This document shows positions 38,836 through 48,636 of a stretch of DNA of 64,000 bases, piece by piece. Position 1 is the first letter of the stretch. Each line of letters begins with the position of its first letter. The stretch is from the NCBI GenBank assembly GCA_934101115.1, contig CAKOPW010000001.1, positions 62,001 through 126,000 on the forward strand, written 5' to 3'. A model generated the notes under the pieces. It worked only from the letters and a program-made list of their open reading frames with translations, was not told where the DNA came from and ran no database searches. The DNA is from an uncultured Bacilli bacterium (GTDB lineage: Bacteria; Bacillota_I; Bacilli_A; RF39; UBA660). The translations under genes were made by a program, and so were the position numbers.

Positions 38836-40530
38836 TTAAATGTTTTTGTCTTCGTTGTTTGTATCAATAATGTCATTTTTATTTTTTGCTTTTCTGCTTG
38901 TTCTCTTATTTGCACTTATTATTACAAGTAATGCTATAAGGGCTACTCCTAAGCCAGCTATTAAGAATTTCAAGAACGTACTCATAATATTTGACTCTTT
39001 TTTAGTATGGACTGTTATAGTATAAACTTTCTTATAGTATCCGTTTTCACTAGTGACATATATGCTAATCTTTGAGCCATCTGTTAAAGATTCGTTTCCT
39101 TCCATATAAGCACGAGCTTGAGAAGATGTTGTTTCATATCTTATCGGTAATGAATCAGTATCAACTATTGTAAGTTCATATTCGTATTTGTTTTTGTCGA
39201 ATTCTAACATATATCCGGAAATAGTTAAACTAGAAAGAGATGCATCACTTGATGGAAGTGTTGGATCTGGAAGTCCTTCTTCTCTATTATATATTGGAGC
39301 ATCATTCGTTCTTGTGACTTCAACAATATTTCCAAGTTCATCTAATCTTCTTACTTGAATATAATAATTAGCTTCTTTACTTTCGTTTGGATTCGATAGA
39401 TTAATTCTTATTATATTAGATCCAATAGTTAATCCATCAGCCCCGATAATTGAAACGACAGTGTTTGGATCTGTTGATGTTGCTGAAATTGAAAGTGATG
39501 AAACACCATTTGGAACAGTAAGTTCGTAGTTAAATTTCATTGGGCTAAATGAAATATCATAGCCAGATACATTTAATGTATTTAAAAGCAATGCTGTCTT
39601 TTCAGGTTCTATTGTTGTAGAAGGTATAACATATGTTTGACGAGTTGTTGTTGTAGTTTTATCAGCTTCAATCGTTTGTCTTTCATTGGTTGTAGTCGTT
39701 GTAGCTTGACTCGTTTTGTCATCTACTATAGAACTTGTAGTTACTTTTGTTGTGCCATCAGTTGTTGTTGATTGATTAGTTACTTTTGTCGTTTTAACGG
39801 TTGTTGTTCCTTTGGTTTCGTCTCCTGTAGACGAACAACTTAGACTTGAAATGCTTAAATCGCCTTTGGATTGCATTTCATCGTAGAAAGTTTCCATTGG
39901 CATATCTTTATTAAATAAAACGTTTTCGACTTTATAATTATTATCCTTTAAAGTAATATACACATCATAACGATATGAATCTTTTGCTCCAGTATCTCTT
40001 CCACTTACGCATGTAGTATCGCTTGTTCTTAATGTCTTAGTAGCATCAGCATATTTGTAGTTATAGCAAAGTTTATCATTTTCCCCAATTGTTTTATTAA
40101 TATTTACCTCTGTTTTACCCTCTTCATAATAATAAGTTTCATTTGGTGTACATGATCCGGAGCTAGTTACGCAATAATATATTCCACTTAAACTATCGTT
40201 TTTAATAGATGCAGTAGCGACTAAATTTCCTGAAGATACAGCTACACGATTTATTTTAACCCAGCCCTCATATTTACCAGTGTTACTGATGTCTAAATCT
40301 TTAGATATATCATATACAGCGCATTCAGTATTGCTCTTGTTTAAGTCTAAATCTTGAGTATACTTAGCAGTTGCCTTGCTTTGTAAACTTTGAGCATATA
40401 AGTAAAACGATTCCTTTCTTGCACTTCCAATTGACTTCATAATACTTGGCACTACTACTATCATTATAAGCGCTAAAACAACGATAACAGCTAGTAATTC
40501 TACCAAAGTAAAGCCATTTTTCTTTTTCAC
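38836..40530 (-). CDS. Prepilin-like protein with cadherin-like domains and C-terminal anchor
   Basis: 564 residues, GTG start with GAGGGTGA. Residues 1-30 repeat the prepilin signal of its neighbour. A pilin-like domain with several Cys follows to about 230. Then a Thr-rich stretch (about 235-305, many TTT runs). Two cadherin-like beta-sandwich domains lie at about 315-395 and 430-510. A membrane helix (FLKFLIAGLGVALIALLVII) sits near 517-540, with a basic tail. A processed pilin with a second C-terminal anchor is unusual, as it could not easily extrude into a fibre. Confidence 0.7.
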   Translation of the reverse strand: MKKKNGFTLVELLAVIVVLALIMIVVVPSIMKSIGSARKESFYLYAQSLQSKATAKYTQDLDLNKSNTECAVYDISKDLDISNTGKYEGWVKINRVAVSSGNLVATASIKNDSLSGIYYCVTSSGSCTPNETYYYEEGKTEVNINKTIGENDKLCYNYKYADATKTLRTSDTTCVSGRDTGAKDSYRYDVYITLKDNNYKVENVLFNKDMPMETFYDEMQSKGDLSISSLSCSSTGDETKGTTTVKTTKVTNQSTTTDGTTKVTTSSIVDDKTSQATTTTTNERQTIEADKTTTTTRQTYVIPSTTIEPEKTALLLNTLNVSGYDISFSPMKFNYELTVPNGVSSLSISATSTDPNTVVSIIGADGLTIGSNIIRINLSNPNESKEANYYIQVRRLDELGNIVEVTRTNDAPIYNREEGLPDPTLPSSDASLSSLTISGYMLEFDKNKYEYELTIVDTDSLPIRYETTSSQARAYMEGNESLTDGSKISIYVTSENGYYKKVYTITVHTKKESNIMSTFLKFLIAGLGVALIALLVIISANKRTSRKAKNKNDIIDTNNEDKNI

Positions 40531-40593
40531 TTTATCACCCTCGTATTCTATTATTAATTATAGAGTAGATATTATTTTTTTTCAAGAAAAAAG

Positions 40594-41877
40594 TTACTTT
40601 GTTAAAAGCAACTCTTCGTTTTTTTCAAAACTATAAATTTGTTTCATTGATTCAATGTAAGCTAAATATTCTTTTGTTTCTTCGTTTATATTGCTTGCAA
40701 TGAATTCTTGAATTGTTTCTTTCCCAACTTGTGAATCATTATTAACATATTGTTCAAATAAATCATAAAGTTCTTTAACGTTATCCAAGCTATTAAAACG
40801 TTTTGCTAATTCTTGGTCTAAAAGTGCTTGATTTTCTTCGGTATAAGCTTTAAGAACAACATCTTCACCAACAAGGTTTATTACTTGCTCTGTACACCAT
40901 TTTAAATCATCATAATAATCAATTTTTTTTGACGTATTAGCAATTTTACTTGTTAGTAAAGAAGTGTATCCTTCATTTAAAATTACATTACCAAGTTTAC
41001 CAGTCGAATGTGTAAATTCGTGTTGTAAAATATTTTCTCGACTCGCATTTTCACTGCCATAGTAGTCAACTATATTAGTAGTTGGATCATATGTAGCTCC
41101 AAGTCCTTCGTTACCTTTATAGTTTTTATCAACAACTTGAATCGTCATGAAAGTTTTATAAACATCATTCATAGAAAGATATGGATTTTCGCTTATATAA
41201 CCTTTTAAAGTTTGCAAAGTTTCTGCATCATTTTCACTCAAATAAGGCGATTTTTCAAGATCATCAAATATCTTATTGATTTGATCATCACGGCTTTCAT
41301 AAGTTTTTTCGATGTTTGTATTTTTTATTGATAGATAATATGGAAGTGTTTCAACTGGTACGCAATAATTAACGAATGAATATAAAGATAATCCAATAGA
41401 TAAAGCTAGTACACCATTACCTAAACGGTTTTTACCTAAATTATATTTTTTATGAAATTTATTTAAACATGTGTTCATCGCGATTAAAATAGTATTAAGA
41501 ACTGTGCCAAAACCAAGTACAAAAAATAATTGAATGTCGAGAAATGCTGTGTCATTATGATGGCAAAAACTTGTTACTAGTTGAATAAAAAATTGAAAAA
41601 ATGGAGCTAATACAAAATAATTTGATCTCAAGTCAGTATATTTATTACATTGTTTAACTATTTTCTTTGCTCTTTCGTAGTCTGATTTTTTATTATAAAC
41701 AATTATATCCTTTTTTGAATATAGTTCTTCATAGCTTTTTCCGCTTTCAGCAACAAATGTAGAAATCATCTTTTCAGTACCAGTTGCATTTTTTTCTACT
41801 ACTGTATCTTTTTGAGATATCAATAAACTTTTCTTTATTTTGCCTTTTTCTTTTAAAACAACAATACATTTTATCAT
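40594..41877 (-). CDS. Membrane metallopeptidase-like protein 2
   Basis: 427 residues. Two or three membrane helices between about 90 and 190, then an outer domain. The zinc motif HEFTH near residue 288 with NEGYTSL about 15 residues later gives the gluzincin pattern HExxH...E. Paralog of the upstream gene: both share the phrase ENPYLSMNDVYK / ENPYIDLDEVYK before the active site. It starts eight bases after that gene. Substrate unknown. Confidence 0.6.
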   Translation of the reverse strand: MIKCIVVLKEKGKIKKSLLISQKDTVVEKNATGTEKMISTFVAESGKSYEELYSKKDIIVYNKKSDYERAKKIVKQCNKYTDLRSNYFVLAPFFQFFIQLVTSFCHHNDTAFLDIQLFFVLGFGTVLNTILIAMNTCLNKFHKKYNLGKNRLGNGVLALSIGLSLYSFVNYCVPVETLPYYLSIKNTNIEKTYESRDDQINKIFDDLEKSPYLSENDAETLQTLKGYISENPYLSMNDVYKTFMTIQVVDKNYKGNEGLGATYDPTTNIVDYYGSENASRENILQHEFTHSTGKLGNVILNEGYTSLLTSKIANTSKKIDYYDDLKWCTEQVINLVGEDVVLKAYTEENQALLDQELAKRFNSLDNVKELYDLFEQYVNNDSQVGKETIQEFIASNINEETKEYLAYIESMKQIYSFEKNEELLLTK

Positions 41878-41885
41878 TGTCTCAC

Positions 41886-43289
41886 CTACTTTAATTTTTT
41901 TGTGTGCATAAAGTCATATTCTCTGATTGTCACATCTGTTACAGACACATTTCGTATTTTTTCCAAATATTCAGGAGTAATATTATCACATAAAAATCCT
42001 AAAAGTTCATTTATACCGATTTTATTTTCACAATAAGAATTTATTAAATTTCCAAATCTTTCCACTTTTTCCATAGAGCCAAATACAAATACTTCTTTTA
42101 ATGCCTCGTCTAATATTGAAGCATCTTTTTTAGAATAAGCTTCAAGAAGTTTATCTTTACCAACGAGAGCCATAACGTACCTAACGCACAAACGTTCTTT
42201 ATTGTAGGTACCTGTATATTCCTCATCTGTTAAAGTTTCATAAGTTAAATATTCGGTAAAACCTTCGTCTAAATGTTTGTATCTTTTACTATTTCCTAAA
42301 CCACCTATTAAATGATAATATTCATGCACAAATATATCTTTCTCATAATTTTTATAAGTGCCATATGGATAATCGTCGTAAAAGTAAAGTTTATCTCCGT
42401 GAAAGTAAAGAATATTATTTGTCAAAGGAAATGTGAAGGCAGCATAGTCTTTAGTATCTCGCCTCCAAAAATATTCTTTATCTGCTGCAAAGCATTCAGT
42501 AATATTAACTGTTGTTAATTTTTTATAAACTTCGTCTAAATCGATGTAAGGATTTTCCTTAATATACTCTTCTAAAAGCATCATATATTCTTTTTCTTCA
42601 TCAGTTAATTGGTTTGAAGATTGAATACCATCAAAAATAATTTGTTCTTTTGCTGCTTTTTGTCCTTCTAATGATGCGTTCTCATCAATCATATCGTCTA
42701 AATCTTTAGAGTATGCTCTGACATAATTTGGAATATTATCGAGTCCAATTGACATCTCAAATGCTGTTGTTAAAGTGAACAAAACACATAAGGCATAAAT
42801 TGCTCTATATCTAATATATGGCTTGCCTAATTGTTTGTGTTTTCTAACATTGTCACTTGTTGATAAATTCACTGTCGTTAGTAAAAAGAGAAGATTAAAT
42901 AGGAATCTTGTGTCTCTAAAACCAACAAAATCTTGCGTTTTATCAATAGAGTCTAGAAAAAAGCATATGTTGCTGAAGCAATTTGCAACCACTCCGCTTG
43001 CAAACGAGGCAGTGGTTGCATTAATGGTTACTAACGCCCATTCCTTATCGATAAGAGAATCGAATATTTTTTTATCTTTATAAACGCAAATAGTTTTATT
43101 TTTAGCCCATCCAACAAGGTCATGAACAGAATCTGGATTTTGCTCGTTTAGTTCTTTAACAATTTGAGAAAAAGTAAGTTTTTTACAATCTTTATGAAGC
43201 ATTTTTGATATCCCGTTTTCAAATATGTAATAACAATCTTCTATTTTATCATTAACTAAATATACGTATACCTTTCTTATCTTTTTCAT
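41886..43289 (-). CDS. Membrane metallopeptidase-like protein 1
   Basis: 467 residues, start at 43289 chosen for AAGGGG seven bases upstream. Membrane segments near 90-180. Zinc motif HEYYH near residue 330 followed by HLDEGFTEYLTYE, which supplies the third ligand. Tandem paralog of the next gene. It lies 57 bases after ylbE. No export signal beyond the membrane helices. Confidence 0.6.
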   Translation of the reverse strand: MKKIRKVYVYLVNDKIEDCYYIFENGISKMLHKDCKKLTFSQIVKELNEQNPDSVHDLVGWAKNKTICVYKDKKIFDSLIDKEWALVTINATTASFASGVVANCFSNICFFLDSIDKTQDFVGFRDTRFLFNLLFLLTTVNLSTSDNVRKHKQLGKPYIRYRAIYALCVLFTLTTAFEMSIGLDNIPNYVRAYSKDLDDMIDENASLEGQKAAKEQIIFDGIQSSNQLTDEEKEYMMLLEEYIKENPYIDLDEVYKKLTTVNITECFAADKEYFWRRDTKDYAAFTFPLTNNILYFHGDKLYFYDDYPYGTYKNYEKDIFVHEYYHLIGGLGNSKRYKHLDEGFTEYLTYETLTDEEYTGTYNKERLCVRYVMALVGKDKLLEAYSKKDASILDEALKEVFVFGSMEKVERFGNLINSYCENKIGINELLGFLCDNITPEYLEKIRNVSVTDVTIREYDFMHTKKLK

Positions 43290-43346
43290 AACCATTCCCC
43301 TTCTTTTGAGTGCTATTGTACCACAAACTAAAGCATCATGCAAATT

Positions 43347-43565
43347 TTACATGACGCTCATAATGTTAGAAATGGTTTCAATGTTTTCCACTGCATCGCT
43401 TACTTTTTTAGCAGTTTCCTCTCGCTTGTATTTTTTATATTCTTTTAAAAATGTCTCAAAATAATCAGGATCGCGATTTAACTCTTTATAAAGATATGAA
43501 TGGTTCATCAAATATTCATGCATAGCTTGATCACTTTCAAGTTTTAAAATTATATCTATACTCAT
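43347..43565 (-). CDS. ylbE: YlbE-like protein
   Basis: 72 residues matching Bacillus YlbE in length and layout (LESDQAMHEYLMNHSYLYKELNRDP then a C-terminal helix). Function unknown. It starts two bases after ylbD, as in Bacillus. Confidence 0.75.
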   Translation of the reverse strand: MSIDIILKLESDQAMHEYLMNHSYLYKELNRDPDYFETFLKEYKKYKREETAKKVSDAVENIETISNIMSVM

Positions 43566-43567
43566 AC

Positions 43568-43915
43568 TTAATCTCCAAAAAATTTGCTTATCGGCCTTTC
43601 AACTTTAGTTAGTACTTCAGGACTTTTTTTAGTTAATTCTTGAATAATACTTATAGCTTTTTGGGCGTTATTTACATGATGTTCAATGTTATCCATATTA
43701 ACATTTTTAAAAATTGATGTTAGTTCACTAATTTTATCCCTAGTTGAAGATGTATCAATATCTTCTTTAAAATATTTACTCCACACATCATTTTCTTCAC
43801 CATATATATCATATATTTCATAAAAATCCTGAAAAGTCATCTCTTTGTTTTTAATAAATCTTAATATTTCAGGGTGTTTACTTAAAAAACTTTTGAATTC
43901 ACTTTTTTTATCCAT
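43568..43915 (-). CDS. ylbD: YlbD-like putative coat protein
   Basis: 115 residues with the YlbD pattern FKSFLSKHPEILRFIKN...TFQDFYEIYDIYGEENDVW. In Bacillus the family is annotated as a putative spore coat protein. Its AGGTGG ribosome site is the 3' arm of the parC terminator, so parC termination and ylbD translation may compete. Confidence 0.75.
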   Translation of the reverse strand: MDKKSEFKSFLSKHPEILRFIKNKEMTFQDFYEIYDIYGEENDVWSKYFKEDIDTSSTRDKISELTSIFKNVNMDNIEHHVNNAQKAISIIQELTKKSPEVLTKVERPISKFFGD

Positions 43916-43916
43916 A

Positions 43917-43958
43917 GAAAAACCACCTAATATATTATATTTATACTAGGTGGTTTAA
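43917..43958 (-). terminator. Terminator of parC, overlapping the ylbD ribosome site
   Basis: AAACCACCTA/TAGGTGGTTT stem followed by T residues on the minus strand; the second arm contains the AGGTGG of ylbD. Confidence 0.7.
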
Positions 43959-43962
43959 ATTA

Positions 43963-46467
43963 CTATATTTTGAAATCTTCAATAAATTCCATTTTTTCTT
44001 GCTTTTCTTGTTCTTCTGTTTTTACTACTTTCTTTTTAGTATCGTCAAAATGTACCTTTTCAATATCGGCAAAAACAAATGCTGATATAAATTTCTTCTT
44101 AGCAATAGATGAACCAGTTGACGCAAGATCCATTATTGGAATATCAGTATTTTTCAGTTCCCCAATATCTTCTAACATTGTTAAACCAATTTGATCTTTT
44201 GTTTGAGTAATTAAAGCAGAAACAATTTCGTAGTTAGTCGTTTTTACTTTCTTAATTACCATACTACCTCTTTTTGCTCGAGATAATTGGTCAAGTTCAT
44301 TTAATTTAACACGTTTAGCTGTTTTTTGATTTGTGAAAATATCTAAATACTCGTCAGTATCATCATATGTTAAACCAGCTACTACTTCATCATCTTTTAA
44401 GTTTATTCCTTTTACTCCGCTTGATTTTGTACTTGATAAAGGAATTTCAGTAGTTTTATAAGAAATATAGTAACCACTTTTAGTAACAATCATCGTGTTT
44501 TCTTTTTTATAATCAACAAATTTAACTTCATCTTCATCTTTAAGTTTAATGTATGTATATAGTTTTGTATATCTACTTACAAATAAGTCTTTGATGTTTG
44601 TACGTTTAACCATTCCACTCTTAGTAACAACTAAGAGATTATCATCACTGACGTTTTCATTTACGATAAATGAATTTAATACTGAATCTTCAGGAGAAAT
44701 AGTTACTAAGTTGGATACATGTTTTCCTAAATCTTTCCACTTGCACCATGGAATATCGTTAACAGGAACATAAATGTAATTTCCTTTTTTAGTTAATATA
44801 GCCATTTTATTTATTGTGCTTGTTTCAAAAATATTTAAAGCATAATCTCCTGGTTTTAGACCTGTCTCATCACCGTTAGCTGAAGTGTATGATTTCATTG
44901 GTACTTTTTTAATATAGCCATCATGAGTTAAAACAACCATAACGTTTTCTTTGATAATTAAATCTTCTGCAGAAATATTAATTTCTTTAGCTGTTTCTCT
45001 GATCTCCGTTTTTCTTGGGACTCCATATTCACGTTTAATCTTACGAAGCTCTTCTTTAGCAACAAGTGCCAACTTTTCTTCACTCGAAAGAATTTCTCTT
45101 AAACCAGCAATTATCTTATTTAAACTTTCTAATTTATTTTGCAATTCCAAAATATCGGTATTAGTAAGTTTATATAGTTGTAACATAACAATTTTTTCTG
45201 CTTGGGCTTCACTAAAACCAAATTCTTTTACTAAATTGGCTTCAGCATCACCTTTATTTTTACTTGCTCTAATAACTGCTATAACCTCATCCAATATAGA
45301 TATTGCTTTAACAAGGCCTTCTGTGTAATGTACTTCCTTTAAAGCAACATTTAAGTCAAATTCGCTTCTTAATTTTATGATTTCTTTTAAATGAGCAATA
45401 TAAGCATCAATTATACCGACAATACCAAGAAGTTTTGGGCGACGGTTAACGATAGTTACCATGTTATATGTGTAATTACATTGGCAATCGGTATTTTTAA
45501 GCAAGTAATTCATTACAAGTTCTTTATTGGCTCCTGATTTTAAGTCAATTACAATTCTAACGTTGGCATCCTTATCAGATTCATCCCTAACTTCAGCAAT
45601 ACCTTGAACTTTATTATCAATTCTAATATCATCAATTTTTTTAACAAGTTGTTGTTTGTTTACCTCAAAAGGAATTTCACTTATAACGATTTTATCTTTA
45701 CCTTTTTCTTGAACAAACTCATATTTACTTGAAATAACTACTTTACCTCTACCGGTTTCAAAAGCTTGTCTTATACCATCTGTTCCTTCAATTATTCCGC
45801 CTGTTGGGAAGTCTGGTCCTTTAACTATATCTAAAATAGTTTCAAACTTACAATTTGGAGAATCGATTCTTTTAATAACTGCATCTATTACTTCACACAA
45901 ATTATGTGGAGGAATGTTTGTAGCATATCCAGCCGATATACCATTACTTCCGTTTACTAAAAGATTTGGAAACTTAGCAGGAAGTACAGTTGGTTCCATT
46001 AAAGTATCTGAATAGTTTGGGGCCATTTTTACAGTATTTTTATCAATATCTTTTAAAAGCTCTTCACTTATTTTGGCAAGACGTGCTTCAGTGTAACGCA
46101 TTGCTGCTGGAGGATCTCCATCCATTGAACCATTGTTTCCGGATATTTCTACTAAAATATGATTTTGTTTCCAATCTTGTCCCATACGAACAAGCGCATC
46201 ATATATTGATGAATCTCCGTGTGGATGATATTTACCCATGACATTACCAACTGCATTAGCACATTTTTTATATTGTTTGTCATAAGTGTTTTTATCACGA
46301 TACATCGCAAAGATTATTCTTCTTTGAACAGGCTTTAATCCGTCTCTTACGTCTGGTATTGCTCTATCTTGAATAATATACTTTGAATATCTACCAAAAC
46401 GTAGTCCCATAATTTCTTCAAGGGCACACTCGTGAATTTTTCCTATAACTTCTTCTACTTTCTTCAT
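43963..46467 (-). CDS. parC: DNA topoisomerase IV subunit A
   Basis: 834 residues. The quinolone-resistance region reads YHPHGDSSIYDALVRM, with wild-type-like serines; catalytic Tyr lies in AMRYTEARL. The N-terminal RFGRYSKYIIQDRAIPDVRDG and the diverged C-terminal beta-propeller without a clean GyrA box favour ParC over GyrA. Start at 46467 has AGGTGA five bases upstream. No parE is adjacent. Confidence 0.9.
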   Translation of the reverse strand: MKKVEEVIGKIHECALEEIMGLRFGRYSKYIIQDRAIPDVRDGLKPVQRRIIFAMYRDKNTYDKQYKKCANAVGNVMGKYHPHGDSSIYDALVRMGQDWKQNHILVEISGNNGSMDGDPPAAMRYTEARLAKISEELLKDIDKNTVKMAPNYSDTLMEPTVLPAKFPNLLVNGSNGISAGYATNIPPHNLCEVIDAVIKRIDSPNCKFETILDIVKGPDFPTGGIIEGTDGIRQAFETGRGKVVISSKYEFVQEKGKDKIVISEIPFEVNKQQLVKKIDDIRIDNKVQGIAEVRDESDKDANVRIVIDLKSGANKELVMNYLLKNTDCQCNYTYNMVTIVNRRPKLLGIVGIIDAYIAHLKEIIKLRSEFDLNVALKEVHYTEGLVKAISILDEVIAVIRASKNKGDAEANLVKEFGFSEAQAEKIVMLQLYKLTNTDILELQNKLESLNKIIAGLREILSSEEKLALVAKEELRKIKREYGVPRKTEIRETAKEINISAEDLIIKENVMVVLTHDGYIKKVPMKSYTSANGDETGLKPGDYALNIFETSTINKMAILTKKGNYIYVPVNDIPWCKWKDLGKHVSNLVTISPEDSVLNSFIVNENVSDDNLLVVTKSGMVKRTNIKDLFVSRYTKLYTYIKLKDEDEVKFVDYKKENTMIVTKSGYYISYKTTEIPLSSTKSSGVKGINLKDDEVVAGLTYDDTDEYLDIFTNQKTAKRVKLNELDQLSRAKRGSMVIKKVKTTNYEIVSALITQTKDQIGLTMLEDIGELKNTDIPIMDLASTGSSIAKKKFISAFVFADIEKVHFDDTKKKVVKTEEQEKQEKMEFIEDFKI

Positions 46468-46502
46468 TCTATTCACCTATTGCTAATTATAGCATAAGAA
46501 AA

Positions 46503-46530
46503 TAAAAAAATGTCAAATTTTGACATTTTT
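46503..46530 (-). terminator. Terminator of the thioredoxin gene
   Basis: ATGTCAAA/TTTGACAT stem followed by T7 on the minus strand. Confidence 0.75.
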
Positions 46531-46536
46531 TTGACA

Positions 46537-46827
46537 TTACTTATTTATGAAGTTTAATATTTCTTCTTTAGATTGTAAACCAATCATCTTATTAGTTTCG
46601 CTTCCATCTTTAAATAAAATTAAAGTAGGAATGCTCATTACTCCAAATTTTTGAGCTAGATTAGGAAACTCATCAGTATTAACTTTTAAGATGTCAGCAT
46701 CTACTGTTTCAAGTATTTCTCCCATAATTTTACATGGACCACACCATTCTGCAAAGAAATCTACTAATACACATCCTTTAGCAGTTAAATTCAAGAAATC
46801 CTCTTCGTTTTTAAGATATTTTATCAT
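46537..46827 (-). CDS. trxA: Thioredoxin
   Basis: 96 residues with the active site FFAEWCGPCK and the cis-Pro loop GVMSIPTLILF. Start at 46827 fits AAAGGA nine bases upstream. It overlaps the end of the CvpA gene. Confidence 0.93.
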   Translation of the reverse strand: MIKYLKNEEDFLNLTAKGCVLVDFFAEWCGPCKIMGEILETVDADILKVNTDEFPNLAQKFGVMSIPTLILFKDGSETNKMIGLQSKEEILNFINK

Positions 46828-47548
46828 TTTTATCATTCCTTTCTTTTTCGCTTAATATTTCATCAATATTATCAATTTTTAATTTTCCTTTTTCGTTAAG
46901 TTTTTTTACACTTTCTTCACTTATAACATCATATTTTAAAAGTATTCTTATCGATTCTTCATTACCTTTAGATTTATCGGATACTCCATCATATTTTAAA
47001 CACACATCGTAGATATCCATAATCGAATTATAAACATTGTTGGTCATCTTAGATATAATTGGCGTTTTCGAAAGAATTGTTGGAGCGATTGTGGATTCTT
47101 TAAAGTATGGAGTAAAGAACGGAATAGACGCTAAAACAAACAAAACAATGAATGTATAGATATAATACTCCAAAACTTTTAAAAATGCACCTATTAATTT
47201 GCTTGGTAAAGCTAAGATTATTGTCGCAGATATAAGCTTATCAATAATTCCAGTAAGTTTAATTACAATTTTTAGAATTGCTGATAGAACAATTAAACAT
47301 ATTATGTATGAGATTGCTTCATATAAAATTATATTTAAAGCTGCAATTCCTGAAAATATTCCTCCAAATGTATGAAATGGTAAGTTTTCATACATAAGTA
47401 CACTTAATGGGTTCTTTAAGTAATATGCTCCAACAAAAACAAATAAAGAACCAACTAATGATACTGCACTTCTTACAAACCCATATTTGAAACCACGATA
47501 AATTCCAAATACAAGAATAATTATTATTAATATATCCAATATAGACAT
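46811..47548 (-). CDS. CvpA-family membrane protein
   Basis: 245 residues. Four membrane helices, opening with ILDILIIIILVFGIYRGFKYGFVRS, the CvpA lead. A Lys/Glu-rich cytoplasmic tail follows from about 180. CvpA is linked to colicin V production and envelope stress in Gram-negatives; its role here is unknown. Confidence 0.8.
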   Translation of the reverse strand: MSILDILIIIILVFGIYRGFKYGFVRSAVSLVGSLFVFVGAYYLKNPLSVLMYENLPFHTFGGIFSGIAALNIILYEAISYIICLIVLSAILKIVIKLTGIIDKLISATIILALPSKLIGAFLKVLEYYIYTFIVLFVLASIPFFTPYFKESTIAPTILSKTPIISKMTNNVYNSIMDIYDVCLKYDGVSDKSKGNEESIRILLKYDVISEESVKKLNEKGKLKIDNIDEILSEKERNDKNDKIS

Positions 47549-47667
47549 TTTTAATCCCTCACTACTATTATACTTTGAAAATTTTTTAATATTCTAAGTA
47601 CCTTAATTATAATATAATTTTGTTTAAAAAAGCAATTACTTATGATAAAATTTAATCAGGTGATTTC

Positions 47668-48624
47668 ATGAAACAACAAACTATCGTATTTAAAATATCG
47701 GATAATTTAAAAAATAAAGTAATAGATTTTTATAAAGATCGTGCTCTTCCAAATCATCCACCCTATTCCGTATTTCAAGTTAAAGATTATGACTGTGTTA
47801 TCACATTATATGAATCCGGAAAATTAATGTTTCAAGGAATAGGCGCTGATATTGAAGCAAGCTATTGGATGGAAGAAGAAAGAATCAACAATAATCGTGA
47901 TTTAGAAAAAGAATTAAAGGATAAACAAGATAAAAAAGACAAAAAAGATGAAGAACTAAATGATACTCGTTTTAAAAATATTTCTACTATCGGTTCTGAT
48001 GAAGTTGGAACTGGAGATTATTTTGGTCCTATAATTGTAACGGCATCTTTTGTGGATATAAGTAAAAAATCTTTTCTTTATGACTTAGGAGTAAGAGATT
48101 CAAAAAAAATTACTGATGAAAAAATAATGTCTATCGCACCTACTTTAATAAAAGAATTTCCTCACGTTACATATATCTTGACTCCAAGTGATTATAACCG
48201 TTTAGGAATTACTAATATGAATAAAGTAAAAGCTATATTGCATAATAAAGTATTGTTTGCATTAAAAAATAAAAACTATAACTATGATAAAATTGTAGTT
48301 GATCAATTCTGCTTTCCAACTAAATATTATGAGCATATAAAGGAAACACCAAATAAGGTTACAAATATTACATTTACTACTCATGCTGAAGATAAGTGTC
48401 TAAGTGTTGCTGTTTCAAGTATTATTTCAAGATATATTTTCATTAAAGAAATGGAAAAAATGGAAGATCAATTAAAAATGAGAATTCCAAAAGGTGCTGG
48501 CGATATCGTAGATCAAACAGGTGTGAAGATCGTTAATAGTTATGGAATAGAAAAATTAAAAGATATTGCAAAATTAAATTTTAAAAATACCGATAAAATT
48601 AAAGAGTTCTTACAAATCAAGTAA
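47668..48624 (+). CDS. rnhC: Ribonuclease HIII
   Basis: 318 residues. An N-terminal TBP-like domain (FQVKDYDCVITLYESGKLMFQG) then a Lys/Asp-rich linker at about 85-105, then the RNase H fold with GSDEVGTGDYFGPI near 110-123 and further acidic residues (GVRDSKKI, VDQF). Cleaves RNA in RNA-DNA hybrids. Plus strand, convergent with holA. Confidence 0.95.
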   Translation: MKQQTIVFKISDNLKNKVIDFYKDRALPNHPPYSVFQVKDYDCVITLYESGKLMFQGIGADIEASYWMEEERINNNRDLEKELKDKQDKKDKKDEELNDTRFKNISTIGSDEVGTGDYFGPIIVTASFVDISKKSFLYDLGVRDSKKITDEKIMSIAPTLIKEFPHVTYILTPSDYNRLGITNMNKVKAILHNKVLFALKNKNYNYDKIVVDQFCFPTKYYEHIKETPNKVTNITFTTHAEDKCLSVAVSSIISRYIFIKEMEKMEDQLKMRIPKGAGDIVDQTGVKIVNSYGIEKLKDIAKLNFKNTDKIKEFLQIK

Positions 48625-48636
48625 GAACTCTTTTAA
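48598..48636. terminator. Bidirectional terminator between rnhC and holA
   Basis: AAAGAGTTCTTAC/GTAAGAACTCTTT 13-bp stem covering both stop codons, with T or A runs on both sides. Confidence 0.8.
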
